Shown here piece by piece: positions 26,564 through 36,062 of a DNA stretch of 64,000 nucleotides. The position numbers and the translations under genes were made by a program. Origin of the DNA: Microbacterium arabinogalactanolyticum (GTDB taxonomy: Bacteria > Actinomycetota > Actinomycetes > Actinomycetales > Microbacteriaceae); contig NZ_BRZC01000003.1 in the NCBI RefSeq assembly GCF_030268005.1, positions 365,253 to 429,252 of the forward strand, in the 5' to 3' direction. Every line of letters begins with the position of its first letter. Within the stretch, counting starts at the first letter, position 1. The notes under the pieces were generated by a model. It was not told the DNA's origin and ran no database searches. It saw nothing but the letters and a program-made list of their open reading frames with translations.

Positions 26564-29073
26564 GAGACGACCTCGGGCTCGGACGGGGCCACAGGCAGGG
26601 CGATGACCATCGTCAGGCCTCCTCCCGGCGTGTCCTCGGGGGTCAGCGTACCGCCCATCCCCTCGGTGAATCCGCGGGAGAGGGCCAGGCCCAGGCCGAG
26701 CCCGATCGTGTTGTCGGAGTCGCCGAGACGCTGGAACGGGGCGAACATGGTCTCCTGCCGGTCGGTGGCGACCCCGGGGCCGCGATCGATGATGCGGATC
26801 TCGGCGACCGCGCCCAGTCTGCTGGTGGTCACCAGCATCCGGCTCCCCTCGGGGGAGTGCCGGCGCGCGTTGGCGATCACGTTCACCAGCACGCGCTGCA
26901 GCAGCACGGGGTCGGCGAGCAGCGGCGGCAGATCCGGGTCGAGGTTCAGGTCGATCTCGGACGGGCCCGAGCCCAGCTCGTCGATCGCGGAGAGCACGGC
27001 ATCCGCGGCGTCCACGGGGCTGAGCGAGACCGCCAGCACGCCGGCCTCGACGCGACTGACGTCGAGCAGGTCGGTGACCAGGCGGGTGAGCACCGACAGG
27101 CTCTCGTCCGCGGTGGCGAGCAGCTCGCCACGGTCGGCGTCGCTGAGCCGTCCCGCGCCGCGCAGCCCGCCGATCGCGGCCATCGCCGCGGCCAGCGGTC
27201 GACGGAGGTCATGGCTGATCGCCGAGAGCAGCGCTGCCCGCACCTGGTCGGTGGCGGCCAGCACCTCGGCATGGCGGGCCGCCGCAGTCAGCTCGGTGTG
27301 CTCGATCGCCGCAGCCAGCTGGGCGACGATCGCATCCAGCAGCCGGCGAGCCGGCGCATCGAGCTCGTCGCCGTGGAGCTCCAGCACGGCCCGCGGTCCG
27401 CCCTGCTGCTCGCCGACGGGCACGAGGACCGGAGCCCGATCCGGCAGCGGTTCGCCGTCCGTGGCGAGCACCGACCCGTCCGGTGCGATCAGCCGCACCC
27501 CGCTCAGCCCGAACGCCTCGCGGGCGCGGCTCACCAGCGCCAGCGGGGCGCTCTCCCCACGCACCACGCTGCCGGCGACGGTGGCCAGCAGCTCCGCCTC
27601 GGCCGACGCCCGCCGTGCCGCCCGTGCCCGCCGGGCCGCCTGGTCGACGACGATGCTGACCAGCACGGCGATGATCACGTACAGCACGAGCGCCAGCGCG
27701 TGCAGGGGCTCGGCGATCGTGATCGTGAACAGCGGCACCACGAACAGATAGTCCAGGGTCAGGCCCGAGAGGACGGCCGCGAAAAGGGCCGGACGAAGCC
27801 CGCCGATCAGGGCGACGATCACCACCAGCAGCTGGTAGGCCAGCACGTCCGAGGTGATCGACTCCTCCGTCCGCAGCGAGAACAGCAGCCAGGACAGCAG
27901 CGGTCCGCCGACCAGGGCGACCGCCCAGCCGAGCACCTGGCGGCGCCATCCCAGCGCGCCGCCGGAGACGCGCGGCAGGGTGAGCCGGCCGCCGGCCGCG
28001 GAGTGGCTGACGATGTGCACGTCGATGTCGCCGGAGCTGCGGATGATCCCGGCGCCGATCCCCGGACCGGTGAGCGCTGCGGCGAGCCGGCCGCGCCTGC
28101 TCACCCCGATCACCAGCTGGGTCGCGTCGACCGACTGCGCGAACTCGACCAGGGTCGCGGGGATGTCGTCGCCGACCACCTGATGGAACGTGCCGCCCAG
28201 AGAGGCGACGAGCTGCTGCTGGGAGCTGAGCGCGCCGGGGGTCACCGTGCGCAGGCCGTCCTGGGTCGACACATGGACCGCCATCAGCTCGCCGCCGGCC
28301 GAGCGGGCTGCGATCCTGGCTCCCCGCCGGATGAGCGTCTCGCCCTCCGGACCCCCGGTCAGGGCCACGACGACGCGCTCCCTGGTCTGCCAGGCGGAGT
28401 CGATGCCGTGCGCCTCGCGATAACTGCGCAGCGCGCTGTCGACCTCGTCGGCCAGCCACAGCAGCGCCAGCTCGCGCAGCGCCGTGAGGTTGCCGAGCCG
28501 GAAGTAGTTCGACAGCGCGGCATCAACCCGCTCCGCCGGATACACCTGCCCAGCCGAAAGCCGGTCGCGCAGGGACTGCGGGGCCAGATCCACGACCTCG
28601 ATGTCATCCGCGGCGCGCACCACGGCATCCGGCACGGTCTCCTGCTGCGCCACCCCGGTGATCTTCTCGACCACATCGTTCAGCGACTCGATGTGCTGCA
28701 CGTTCACGGTCGTCAGCACGTCGATGCCCGCGTCCAGCAGCTCAACCACATCCTGCCAGCGCTTGGCATTACGGGAGCCGGGCGCGTTGGTGTGCGCGAG
28801 CTCGTCGATCAGCGCGACCTCGGGTGCCCGGGCGAGCACGGCGTCGACGTCGAGGTCCGTCAGCTCCACGTCGCGATGGCGGATGCTGCGCCGCGGCATC
28901 GTCTCCAGTCCTGCCACCTGTCCGGCGGTCGCGGAGCGCCCATGGGTCTCGACGATCCCGATCACGACATCGCGGCCGGCCGCGGAGAGCTGGTGCGCTT
29001 CGGCGAGCATCTCGTAGGTCTTGCCGACACCGGGCGCTGCGCCCAGCAGCACCCGCAGCCGCCCGCGTGCCAT
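26560..29073 (-). CDS. kdpD: Potassium-sensing histidine kinase KdpD
   Basis: An 837-residue sensor kinase. The N-terminal KdpD domain has a Walker-type motif GAAPGVGKTYEMLAEAH and the family box DELAHTNAPGSRNAKRWQD. A universal-stress-protein-like domain follows (VVALTGGPEGETLIRRGARIAAR). Four transmembrane segments lie around residues 375-480. A GAF-like region precedes the kinase core with phosphoacceptor H621 (SAISHDLRRPLAA), the N box NVIANARRHSPEGS and IIDRGPGV. It shares one base with the kdpC stop codon. It phosphorylates KdpE. Confidence 0.95.
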   Translation of the reverse strand: MARGRLRVLLGAAPGVGKTYEMLAEAHQLSAAGRDVVIGIVETHGRSATAGQVAGLETMPRRSIRHRDVELTDLDVDAVLARAPEVALIDELAHTNAPGSRNAKRWQDVVELLDAGIDVLTTVNVQHIESLNDVVEKITGVAQQETVPDAVVRAADDIEVVDLAPQSLRDRLSAGQVYPAERVDAALSNYFRLGNLTALRELALLWLADEVDSALRSYREAHGIDSAWQTRERVVVALTGGPEGETLIRRGARIAARSAGGELMAVHVSTQDGLRTVTPGALSSQQQLVASLGGTFHQVVGDDIPATLVEFAQSVDATQLVIGVSRRGRLAAALTGPGIGAGIIRSSGDIDVHIVSHSAAGGRLTLPRVSGGALGWRRQVLGWAVALVGGPLLSWLLFSLRTEESITSDVLAYQLLVVIVALIGGLRPALFAAVLSGLTLDYLFVVPLFTITIAEPLHALALVLYVIIAVLVSIVVDQAARRARAARRASAEAELLATVAGSVVRGESAPLALVSRAREAFGLSGVRLIAPDGSVLATDGEPLPDRAPVLVPVGEQQGGPRAVLELHGDELDAPARRLLDAIVAQLAAAIEHTELTAAARHAEVLAATDQVRAALLSAISHDLRRPLAAAMAAIGGLRGAGRLSDADRGELLATADESLSVLTRLVTDLLDVSRVEAGVLAVSLSPVDAADAVLSAIDELGSGPSEIDLNLDPDLPPLLADPVLLQRVLVNVIANARRHSPEGSRMLVTTSRLGAVAEIRIIDRGPGVATDRQETMFAPFQRLGDSDNTIGLGLGLALSRGFTEGMGGTLTPEDTPGGGLTMVIALPVAPSEPEVVS

Positions 29074-29696
29074 CAGCCCTCCTCGCTGCTCGAGAGCCGG
29101 TCGAGGGCGAGGTTCAGCTCCAGCACGTTCACGCGCGGCTCGCCCAGGAATCCGAGGTCCCGTCCTTGGATCCTAGACTCCACCAGTGCGTGCACGGCGG
29201 CGGCGGTCAGCCCGCGCGCGTCTGCGACGCGTCGCACCTGCAGCAGCGCGTACTCCGGGCTGATCTGCGGATCCAGGCCCGAAGCGGATGCCGTGAGGGC
29301 ATCCGGCGGGATCAGTGACGGGTCGACGCCCTCGAACGCCGCGATCGCGGCGCGGCGCTGCCGGATCTGCGCCAGCAGGTCGGGGTTGGAGGGGCCGAGG
29401 TTGCTCCCGCCGGATGCCATCGCGTCATAACCGTCCTGGCCGGACGCCGAGGGCCGGGACTGGAAGTACTGCGGCAGAGGCGTGCCGTCCTCGGCGGTGA
29501 AGGCCTGCCCGATCAGGGCGCTGCCGACGGCCTTCCCGTCGACGGTCACGACGGAGCCGTTCGCCTGCGCGGGGAACGCGAGCTGCCCGATCCCGGTCAC
29601 GGCCAGGGGGTACAGAATGCCGAGCAGCACGGTGAACACGAGCACGGCGCGCACGGCGACGAGCGCGGTGCGACCGGTGGTGCGGAGATTCGACAT
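29073..29696 (-). CDS. kdpC: Potassium-transporting ATPase subunit KdpC
   Basis: A 207-residue subunit with one N-terminal transmembrane helix (LVAVRAVLVFTVLLGILYPLAVTGIGQLAFP). The extracytoplasmic domain carries conserved strings GSALIGQAF, YFQSRPSA, GGSNLGPSNPDL and DASASGLDPQIS-like (TASASGLDPQISPEYA). KdpC stabilises the KdpAB complex. It is 21 bases downstream of kdpB. Confidence 0.95.
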   Translation of the reverse strand: MSNLRTTGRTALVAVRAVLVFTVLLGILYPLAVTGIGQLAFPAQANGSVVTVDGKAVGSALIGQAFTAEDGTPLPQYFQSRPSASGQDGYDAMASGGSNLGPSNPDLLAQIRQRRAAIAAFEGVDPSLIPPDALTASASGLDPQISPEYALLQVRRVADARGLTAAAVHALVESRIQGRDLGFLGEPRVNVLELNLALDRLSSSEEG

Positions 29697-29717
29697 GGGA
29701 GTCCTTTCCTCGCCCGG

Positions 29718-31880
29718 TCAGAAGCCGGGGATGAGGCTCACGACGAGGTCGATGAGCTTGATGCCGATGAACGGGGCGATCACGCCGCCCAGGCCGTAGA
29801 TCAGCAGGTTGCGCTGCAGCATCTGCGCCGCGCTGGCCGGACGATAGGTCACGCCGCGCAGTGCGAGCGGGATGAGGAACACGATCACGATCGCGTTGAA
29901 GACGATCGCGCTGAGCACGGCGGATGCCGGGGAGTGCAGCTGCATGATGTTCAGCACGCCCAGACCGGGGAACGCCGTCATGAACATGGCCGGGATGATC
30001 GCGAAGTACTTGGCGATGTCGTTCGCGAGCGAGAACGTGGTGAGCGCACCGCGGGTGATGAGCAGCTGCTTGCCGATGCGCACGATGTCGATCAGCTTGG
30101 TCGGGTCGGAGTCGAGGTCGACCATGTTGCCGGCCTCCTTCGCCGCCGAGGTGCCGGTGTTCATCGCCACGCCCACGTCGGCCTGCGCCAGCGCCGGAGC
30201 GTCGTTGGTGCCGTCCCCGGTCATCGCGACCATCCGGCCGCCCTCCTGCTCGCGGCGGATCAGGGCGAGCTTGTCCTCCGGGGTCGCCTCCGCGAGGAAG
30301 TCGTCGACTCCGGCCTCCTTCGCGATCGCCGCGGCGGTGAGAGGGTTGTCACCCGTGATCATCACGGTGCGGATGCCCATCGCCCGCAGTTCGTCGAACC
30401 GCTCGCGCAGGCCGTCCTTGACGATGTCCTTCAGGTGGACGACGCCGAGGATCCTGGCAGCCGGGGCTGCCGAGTCCTTCGAGGGGCCGGCGGTCGCCAC
30501 CACCAGGGGCGTGCCGCCGCTCGCCGCGATCTCGTCGGCGCAGCGTGCGGCCTCGGCAGAGGCATCCGCGGCATCCGCTCCCTGCGACTCCAGCCAGGCG
30601 CGGATGGCCGAGCCGGCGCCCTTGCGTATGACCGTCCCGTCGGGCAGGTCGATCCCGCTCATCCGGGTCTGCGCCGTGAACGGCACCGACACCGCACCCT
30701 CCGGCGAGGAGACCCGGATGCTGCGGGCGGCCGCCAGCTCGACGATGGAGGCGCCCTCGGGGGTCGGGTCGGCGAGCGACGACAGTGCGGCTGCACGCAG
30801 CAGCTCTGCGGCGTCCGTGCCCGCGACGGGACGCACGTCGTCGGCGCGGCGGTTGCCGTAGGTGATCGTGCCGGTCTTGTCGAGCAGCAGGGTGGACACG
30901 TCGCCGGCGGCCTCGACCGCGCGCCCCGACATCGCCAGCACGTTGCGCTGCACCAGCCGGTCCATCCCGGCGATCCCGATCGCGCTGAGCAGGGCGCCGA
31001 TCGTGGTCGGGACCAGGCACACGAGCAGGGCGATCAGCACGGGGATGCCGACCGGCGAGGCGACGTAGCCGGCGAGCGGGTTCAGCGCCAGCACCACCAC
31101 GAGGAACACGATCGACAGGCTCGCGAGCAGGATGTTCAGCGCGATCTCGTTGGGCGTGCGCTGCCGGTTCGCGCCCTCGACGAGCGCGATCATCCGGTCG
31201 ACGAACGTCTCGCCCGGCTTCGAGGTGATGCGCACGACGATCCGGTCGGAGAGCACGCGGGTGCCTCCGGTGACGGCGCTGCGGTCACCACCCGACTCGC
31301 GGATGACGGGCGCGCTCTCGCCCGTGATCGCCGACTCGTCGACGGTGGCGATGCCGGCCACGATGTCGCCGTCCCCGGGGATCGGCTCGCCGGCCTCGAC
31401 GATCACGACGTCGCCGAGATGCAGTTCGGACGAGGCGACCTCCTCGGTGGAGGCGTGCTCTGCCAGCGGGTCGGCGGGGTCGTACGCCGTCACACGCCGG
31501 GCCGTGGTGGTGGTCCGGGTGCGGCGCAGGCTCGCGGCCTGTGCCTTGCCTCGTCCCTCGGCGACGGACTCCGCGAGATTGGCGAACAGCACGGTCAGCC
31601 ACAGCCAGACGGCGATCCCCCAGGTGAAGCCCGCCGGGATGCCGGGCATCGGCGCCTGCAGGAAGGGTTCGGCGATCGCCAGTGCCGTGGTGAAGGCGGC
31701 GCCCGCCCAGACCAGCAGGATCACCGGATTGCGCAGCAGGAGCGCGGGGTTGAGCCGGCGCAGAGCGCCGGGGACGGCGGCGATCAGCTGGCGCCAGCCG
31801 AACGCGCGCGAGGGTGCCGCGGGCGCATCAGGATGATGCGCGTCGTCGTGGTGGTGGACGGGGGTGTCGGTGAGGGTCAT
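29718..31880 (-). CDS. kdpB: Potassium-transporting ATPase ATP-binding subunit KdpB
   Basis: A 720-residue P-type ATPase subunit. The phosphorylation motif is [13 protein letters not shown], with TGES at [11 protein letters not shown] and the hinge [25 protein letters not shown], typical of KdpB. It energises K+ import through KdpA. The N-terminus is extended by a His/Asp-rich segment ([13 protein letters not shown]) before the first membrane helix. The gene starts one base after the kdpA stop codon. Confidence 0.96.
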   Translation of the reverse strand: MTLTDTPVHHHDDAHHPDAPAAPSRAFGWRQLIAAVPGALRRLNPALLLRNPVILLVWAGAAFTTALAIAEPFLQAPMPGIPAGFTWGIAVWLWLTVLFANLAESVAEGRGKAQAASLRRTRTTTTARRVTAYDPADPLAEHASTEEVASSELHLGDVVIVEAGEPIPGDGDIVAGIATVDESAITGESAPVIRESGGDRSAVTGGTRVLSDRIVVRITSKPGETFVDRMIALVEGANRQRTPNEIALNILLASLSIVFLVVVLALNPLAGYVASPVGIPVLIALLVCLVPTTIGALLSAIGIAGMDRLVQRNVLAMSGRAVEAAGDVSTLLLDKTGTITYGNRRADDVRPVAGTDAAELLRAAALSSLADPTPEGASIVELAAARSIRVSSPEGAVSVPFTAQTRMSGIDLPDGTVIRKGAGSAIRAWLESQGADAADASAEAARCADEIAASGGTPLVVATAGPSKDSAAPAARILGVVHLKDIVKDGLRERFDELRAMGIRTVMITGDNPLTAAAIAKEAGVDDFLAEATPEDKLALIRREQEGGRMVAMTGDGTNDAPALAQADVGVAMNTGTSAAKEAGNMVDLDSDPTKLIDIVRIGKQLLITRGALTTFSLANDIAKYFAIIPAMFMTAFPGLGVLNIMQLHSPASAVLSAIVFNAIVIVFLIPLALRGVTYRPASAAQMLQRNLLIYGLGGVIAPFIGIKLIDLVVSLIPGF

Positions 31881-31881
31881 G

Positions 31882-33558
31882 TCAGACCAGTCCTTCGGCG
31901 AGCGGCCCGAGCGTGAGCACGGGGAAGTAGGTGAGGGCGGTGATGACGATCGCCACCGCCAGGAGGAGCCCGATGAACAGCGGGCGGTGCGTGGGCAGGG
32001 TGCCCGTGGTGGCCGGCACGCTCCGCTGCTGCGCGAGGGCGCCGGCGAGGGCCAGCACGAGCACGATCGGCAGGAAGCGTCCCAGCAGCATCACGACGCC
32101 CAGCGACGTGTTCAGCCACGGCGTGTTCGCGTTGAGGCCCGCGAAGGCCGAGCCGTTGTTGTTCGCGGCCGAGGTGAAGGCGTAGAGCACCTCGCTCAGT
32201 CCGTGCGCGCCCGGATTCAGGATGCTGGTCTTCTCCACGTCCGCGCGGATGCCGGGGATCGCGAAGCTCAGCGCCGCGCCGCCCAGCACGAGCATCGGGA
32301 CGACCAGGATGTACAGGCTCGCCAGGGTCATCTCCCGCTGTCCGATGCGCTTGCCCAGGTACTCGGGCGTGCGCCCCACCAGCAGCCCACCGACGAACAC
32401 GGCGATCACGGCCAGCACGAGCATCCCGTACAGGCCCGAACCGACGCCGCCGGGGGCGATCTCACCGAGCATCATGTTCAGCAGCGGCATCATGCCGCCG
32501 AGCGGCGTGTACGAGTCGTGCATCGAGTCCACGGCACCGGTCGATGTGAGCGTCGACGCGCTGCCGAACAGCGTGGAGCCGAGGATGCCGAAGCGCTGCT
32601 CCTTGCCCTCCATCGCCGCGCCCGCCAGCTGCGGGGCCGCGCCTCCGCCCGCCGACTCGAGCACCGACAGCAGCGTCGTCGAGGCGAGGAACAGCACGCC
32701 CATCACCGACACGATCGCATAGCCCTGACGGTCGTCGCCGATGATCCGCCCGAAGGTGCGCGGCAGCGCGAACGGGATGGCGAGGATCAGCAGGATCTCG
32801 AACAGGTTGGTCCACGGCGTCGGGTTCTCGAACGGGTGGGCGGAGTTCGCGTTGAAGAATCCGCCGCCGTTGGTGCCGAGCAGCTTGATGACCTCCTGCG
32901 AGGCGGTCGGCCCGCCCGGGATGTGCTGGGTCCCGCCGGCCAGCGTGTGCACGTCGGCGACTCCGGTCAGGTTCTGCACCACACCGCCGGCGATCAGCGC
33001 GACGGCACCGAGCACGGCGATCGGCAGCATCAGCCGGATGGCGCCGCGGGTGGTGTCCACCCAGAAGTTGCCGATGGTGCCGGAGCCGCGGCGCGCGAAA
33101 CCGCGCACCAGGGCGATCGCGACGGCGATGCCCACCGCCGCGGAGAGGAAGTTCTGCACGGCCAGCCCCGACGTCTGCACGACGAAGCCGACGGTCTGCT
33201 CGGGTGAGTACGACTGCCAGTTCGTGTTCGCCACGAACGATGCCGCGGTGTTGAACGCCAGGCCCGGTGGCACGGGCGGCAGCCCGAGCGAGTACGGCAG
33301 CAGCGACTGCATCCGCTGCAGCAGGTACACCGCCAGCATCCCGCCGACCGAGAACAGCAGCAGCCCGCGGGCGTAGGCCCGCCAGGTCTGCTCCGACTCG
33401 GGGTCGACGCCGAACAGCCGGTACAGCCCGCGCTCGATGCGCAGGTGCCGGGGGCTGGTGTAGACCAGCGCCATGGCATCGCCCAGCGGGCGGTACAGCA
33501 GCACCAGGATGAGCACCAGCGTGGCACCCTGCAGGATGCCGGCCGAGAGGTCGTTCAT
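31882..33558 (-). CDS. kdpA: Potassium-transporting ATPase channel subunit KdpA
   Basis: A 558-residue polytopic membrane protein of the SKT superfamily. Selectivity-filter-like strings include [35 protein letters not shown], and [10 protein letters not shown]. It forms the K+ channel of the KdpFABC complex. The start codon shares a base with the kdpF stop (TGATG), implying translational coupling. Confidence 0.96.
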   Translation of the reverse strand: MNDLSAGILQGATLVLILVLLYRPLGDAMALVYTSPRHLRIERGLYRLFGVDPESEQTWRAYARGLLLFSVGGMLAVYLLQRMQSLLPYSLGLPPVPPGLAFNTAASFVANTNWQSYSPEQTVGFVVQTSGLAVQNFLSAAVGIAVAIALVRGFARRGSGTIGNFWVDTTRGAIRLMLPIAVLGAVALIAGGVVQNLTGVADVHTLAGGTQHIPGGPTASQEVIKLLGTNGGGFFNANSAHPFENPTPWTNLFEILLILAIPFALPRTFGRIIGDDRQGYAIVSVMGVLFLASTTLLSVLESAGGGAAPQLAGAAMEGKEQRFGILGSTLFGSASTLTSTGAVDSMHDSYTPLGGMMPLLNMMLGEIAPGGVGSGLYGMLVLAVIAVFVGGLLVGRTPEYLGKRIGQREMTLASLYILVVPMLVLGGAALSFAIPGIRADVEKTSILNPGAHGLSEVLYAFTSAANNNGSAFAGLNANTPWLNTSLGVVMLLGRFLPIVLVLALAGALAQQRSVPATTGTLPTHRPLFIGLLLAVAIVITALTYFPVLTLGPLAEGLV

Positions 33559-33647
33559 CAGAACCTCCCCGGGCGCACGAGGGCGACGAGCAGGTAGCCG
33601 ATGGCCACGACGGCGAGGACCGCCGCGGCGATGGCGAAGGCGGTCAA
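33558..33647 (-). CDS. kdpF: KdpF small membrane subunit (TTG start)
   Basis: A 29-residue single-helix protein, read from a TTG at 33647 as TAFAIAAAVLAVVAIGYLLVALVRPGRF after the initiator. The YLLVALVRPGRF ending matches the KdpF family (YLxxALxxPExF). GGTGGAG precedes the TTG by five bases; no ATG or GTG is available at the right length. Its start codon overlaps the stop codon of an upstream 27-codon ORF (TTGA), and its own stop overlaps kdpA. Confidence 0.85.
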   Translation of the reverse strand: MTAFAIAAAVLAVVAIGYLLVALVRPGRF

Positions 33648-33727
33648 AGCGACTCCACCCCCTTGGCGATCAGGCCGATGAGGACGAAGACCAGCGCGGT
33701 CAGCGCGAGGTAGATGAGATCGAGCAC
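33644..33727 (-). CDS. 27-residue hydrophobic micro-ORF upstream of kdpF
   Basis: Starts at a GTG (33727) and encodes LDLIYLALTALVFVLIGLIA plus KGVESL: one predicted transmembrane helix with a short charged tail. It overlaps kdpF by four bases (TTGA), the arrangement of translationally coupled genes, and begins the kdp transcript. It could be an extra Kdp accessory peptide or a leader that tunes kdpF translation. Ribosome binding is modest (GGGATCGG). I know of no named family. Confidence 0.6.
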   Translation of the reverse strand: MLDLIYLALTALVFVLIGLIAKGVESL

Positions 33728-33769
33728 GTTCCGATCCCACTCCGGTCAGCGGGGGTCGGACGCGATCCT

Positions 33770-33785
33770 CACGGAATCCCTACGG
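33770..33785 (-). promoter_or_regulatory. Candidate KdpE site upstream of the kdp operon
   Basis: Direct repeats CACGG (33770) and TACGG (33781) are offset by 11 bp, one helical turn, which is the usual layout for OmpR-type regulators. They lie 43-58 bases upstream of the first start codon. On the minus strand TAGGGA overlaps the pair and could be a -10. Evidence is spacing only. Confidence 0.3.
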
Positions 33786-33832
33786 CGCCGCCGCGGATCC
33801 ATGCGCCGTGCTCACGGCCGGGGCTTCGGCGA

Positions 33833-33910
33833 CGACTGCACCGAATGCCGTCGAGTGCACCACCTGCCGACGTCGGCAAACGGTGCACTCGACGGCAAGG
33901 GGCGCACTCG
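33833..33910. repeat. Four-part mirror repeat element B (19-bp period)
   Basis: Core copies CGACTGCACC (33833), CGAGTGCACC (33852), then inverted GGTGCACTCG (33882) and GGCGCACTCG (33901): offsets are 19 bp on each side. The inner pair extends to a perfect 15-bp stem (33847-33861 with 33882-33896), and the loop contains a further palindrome GCCGACGTCGGC (33866-33877). The element ends six bases from the kimA stop codon, so it probably terminates kimA and insulates kdp. Confidence 0.75.
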
Positions 33911-33915
33911 ATGCG

Positions 33916-36000
33916 TCAGCCCTGGTCCGGGGGCCCAGCGGGCCGGTGCACGCGGCGCTCGCCACTCCGCTGGTCGCCGCCGTACAGGGCGAACGGCCGG
34001 CCGGCGCGCTCCTGGCCCGGAAGCGGGCGCGAACGGCGTCCGTAGATGAGCTCGGACGAGTCGAGCAGCCACGGCACGAGCGTGATCGAGACCCCGTGCA
34101 CGAGCATCAGCTGGTTGGCCATCCGGCGGGAGCGGCGGTTGTGCAGCACCGACTCCCACCAGTGGCCCACGATGTACTGCGGCAGGTAGACCGTGACCAC
34201 CGCGGGACCGTGCTTCTCGCGGTACTTGCGGATGTACTGCTCGACCGGCTGTGCGAAGGTGCGGTACGGGGAGTCCACGATCACCAGCGGCACGGGGATC
34301 TTGTACTCCTGCCACTGCCGCTGCAGCACCTGGCCGTCCTCGGGCGTGAGGGCGACGTGCAGCGCGATCGTCTTCTCGTGACGTGCGGCGATCGCATAGT
34401 CCAGGGCCTTGATGACCGGCTTCTGCATCCGGTTCACCAGCACGATCGCGACGTCGCCGCGCGACCCGAAGTGGGTCGTGTCCTCGATCGCGATCTCCTT
34501 CTCGACGTCGCGGTAGTACCGCTTGACGCCCAGCATCAGCAGAGCGAGCACAGGGATGGCGAAGAACACCATCCAGGCGCCGTGGGTGAACTTCGTGATG
34601 GTCACGATGATGAGCACGCTCACGGTCATCACGGCACCGAGGGAGTTGATGGACAGGCTCACGATGGCCGAGCGCCGCTCCGTGGCCACCTCGCTCAGCG
34701 GTCGGTGATGCGTCTCGCGCAGTACGCGCCTCCAGTGCCGCACCATGCCGATCTGGCCGAGCGAGAACGACACGAACACACCGATGATGTACAGCTGGAT
34801 GAGGTTGGTGAGGTTCGCCTGGAACACCACCAGCACGACGACCGCGGCAAGACCCAGCAGGATCATGCCGTTGGAGAACACCAGCCGGTCGCCGCGGGTG
34901 TTCAGCGCCTTGGGGGCATAGCCCTCGCGAGCCAGCACCGAGCCCAGCAGCGGGAAGCCGTTGAACGCCGTGTTGGCGGCCAGCAGCAGCACGCACGCGG
35001 TGGCGGCCTGGATGATGAAGAACGGGATGCTGCCGGCGCCGAACGTTGCCGATGCGACCTGCGCCATCAGGCTCGGCTGGGGGTTGGAGCAGTCGAAGCC
35101 GACCAGGTCGCAGGCGTTCTCGGCGTACTTGACGCCCGAGATCAGCGCCAGTGCGGTGAGGCCGGCGAACAGCAGCGCGGCGATCGAGCCCATCATCGCC
35201 AGGGTGGTCTTGGCGTTCCGGATCTTCGGCACGCGGAACGCCGGCACGCCGTTCGATACGGCCTCCACGCCCGTCAGGGCGGAGCATCCGCTGGAGAACG
35301 CGCGCAGGATCAGCAGCACCATCGCCGCCTGGCTGAGGCTCTCGGCCTGCACCGTGTACGCCGCGCTCGCCGCCACAGGGGCGTCGCCGAGCAGCATCCG
35401 CACCAGTCCGGTGCCGATCATCACGACCACCGAGCCGATGAACACGTACGTCGGGATCGCGAAGACGGTGGATGCCTCGCGCACGCCGCGCAGGTTGACG
35501 ATGACGATCAGGATCACGAAACCGACCGCCAGCTCCACGCGCCATGGGTTCAGCCCTGGTACCGCCGAGATGATGTTGTCGACGCCGGACGCGATCGACA
35601 CGGAGACGGTGAGGACGTAGTCGACGAGCAGCGCGGCAGCGACGATCACCGACGGCACCTCGCCGAGGTTCTTCTGCGTCACCTCGAAGTCGCCGCCGCC
35701 GGAGGGGTACGCCTTGATGATCTGGCGGTAGCTGAGCACGACCACGATCAGCAGCAGCACGACGGCCGCCGCGACCCACGGGCTGAGCGTCAGGAACGCC
35801 GTCCCGCCGATCAGCATGATCATCAGCATCTCCTGCGGCCCGTAGGCCACCGAGCTCAGCGCGTCGGACGCGAAGATCGGCAGGGCCATGCGCTTGGGGA
35901 GCAGCTGGTCGTTGACCTGCTCGGTCGTCAGCGGGTCGCCGAGAAGGATGCGTTTGGCGAGTTGCGGGGCATCCGTGTTCTCGCGTGCGTCGTGTGCCAC
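33916..36000 (-). CDS. kimA: KimA-type high-affinity potassium transporter (APC superfamily)
   Basis: A 694-residue, about 12-helix APC-superfamily importer with a soluble C-terminal domain. Strings shared with Bacillus KimA (YdaO) as I know it include SDALSSVAYG, LSYRQIIKAYP, LLVDYVLTVSVSIASGVD, AFSSGCSALTGVEAVSN, RNAKTTLAMMG, and RGDRLVFSNGMILLG. KimA imports K+ by proton symport and is inhibited by c-di-AMP. The start is a GTG at 36000, apparently leaderless: TTGCAC, 17 bases, TATTCT and then 8 bases to the GTG. It lies directly upstream of the kdp operon on the same strand, making a K+ uptake island. Such proteins are often annotated only as amino-acid permeases. Confidence 0.85.
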   Translation of the reverse strand: MAHDARENTDAPQLAKRILLGDPLTTEQVNDQLLPKRMALPIFASDALSSVAYGPQEMLMIMLIGGTAFLTLSPWVAAAVVLLLIVVVLSYRQIIKAYPSGGGDFEVTQKNLGEVPSVIVAAALLVDYVLTVSVSIASGVDNIISAVPGLNPWRVELAVGFVILIVIVNLRGVREASTVFAIPTYVFIGSVVVMIGTGLVRMLLGDAPVAASAAYTVQAESLSQAAMVLLILRAFSSGCSALTGVEAVSNGVPAFRVPKIRNAKTTLAMMGSIAALLFAGLTALALISGVKYAENACDLVGFDCSNPQPSLMAQVASATFGAGSIPFFIIQAATACVLLLAANTAFNGFPLLGSVLAREGYAPKALNTRGDRLVFSNGMILLGLAAVVVLVVFQANLTNLIQLYIIGVFVSFSLGQIGMVRHWRRVLRETHHRPLSEVATERRSAIVSLSINSLGAVMTVSVLIIVTITKFTHGAWMVFFAIPVLALLMLGVKRYYRDVEKEIAIEDTTHFGSRGDVAIVLVNRMQKPVIKALDYAIAARHEKTIALHVALTPEDGQVLQRQWQEYKIPVPLVIVDSPYRTFAQPVEQYIRKYREKHGPAVVTVYLPQYIVGHWWESVLHNRRSRRMANQLMLVHGVSITLVPWLLDSSELIYGRRSRPLPGQERAGRPFALYGGDQRSGERRVHRPAGPPDQG

Positions 36001-36008
36001 GACGGGCG

Positions 36009-36037
36009 AGAATACGCCTGCGCGAGCGGCCGTGCAA
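36009..36037 (-). promoter_or_regulatory. Promoter of kimA with leaderless start
   Basis: On the minus strand TTGCAC (36037-36032), a 17-base spacer and TATTCT (36014-36009). The GTG start codon is eight bases after the -10, where transcription would begin, so the mRNA probably has no leader. There is no room for a riboswitch. Confidence 0.65.
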
Positions 36038-36062
36038 CACGGCGCCCGTAGACTTTATTCCG

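Noticed and set aside
26857..31916. Long plus-strand frames across kdpD, kdpC and kdpB
   Set aside because: Antisense shadows of well-defined Kdp genes, composed of His/Arg/Gln-rich sequence typical of such shadows.
36001..36062. c-di-AMP (ydaO-type) riboswitch before the KimA-type gene
   Set aside because: Only 62 bases separate the divergent genes and the transcript appears leaderless, so an aptamer cannot fit.
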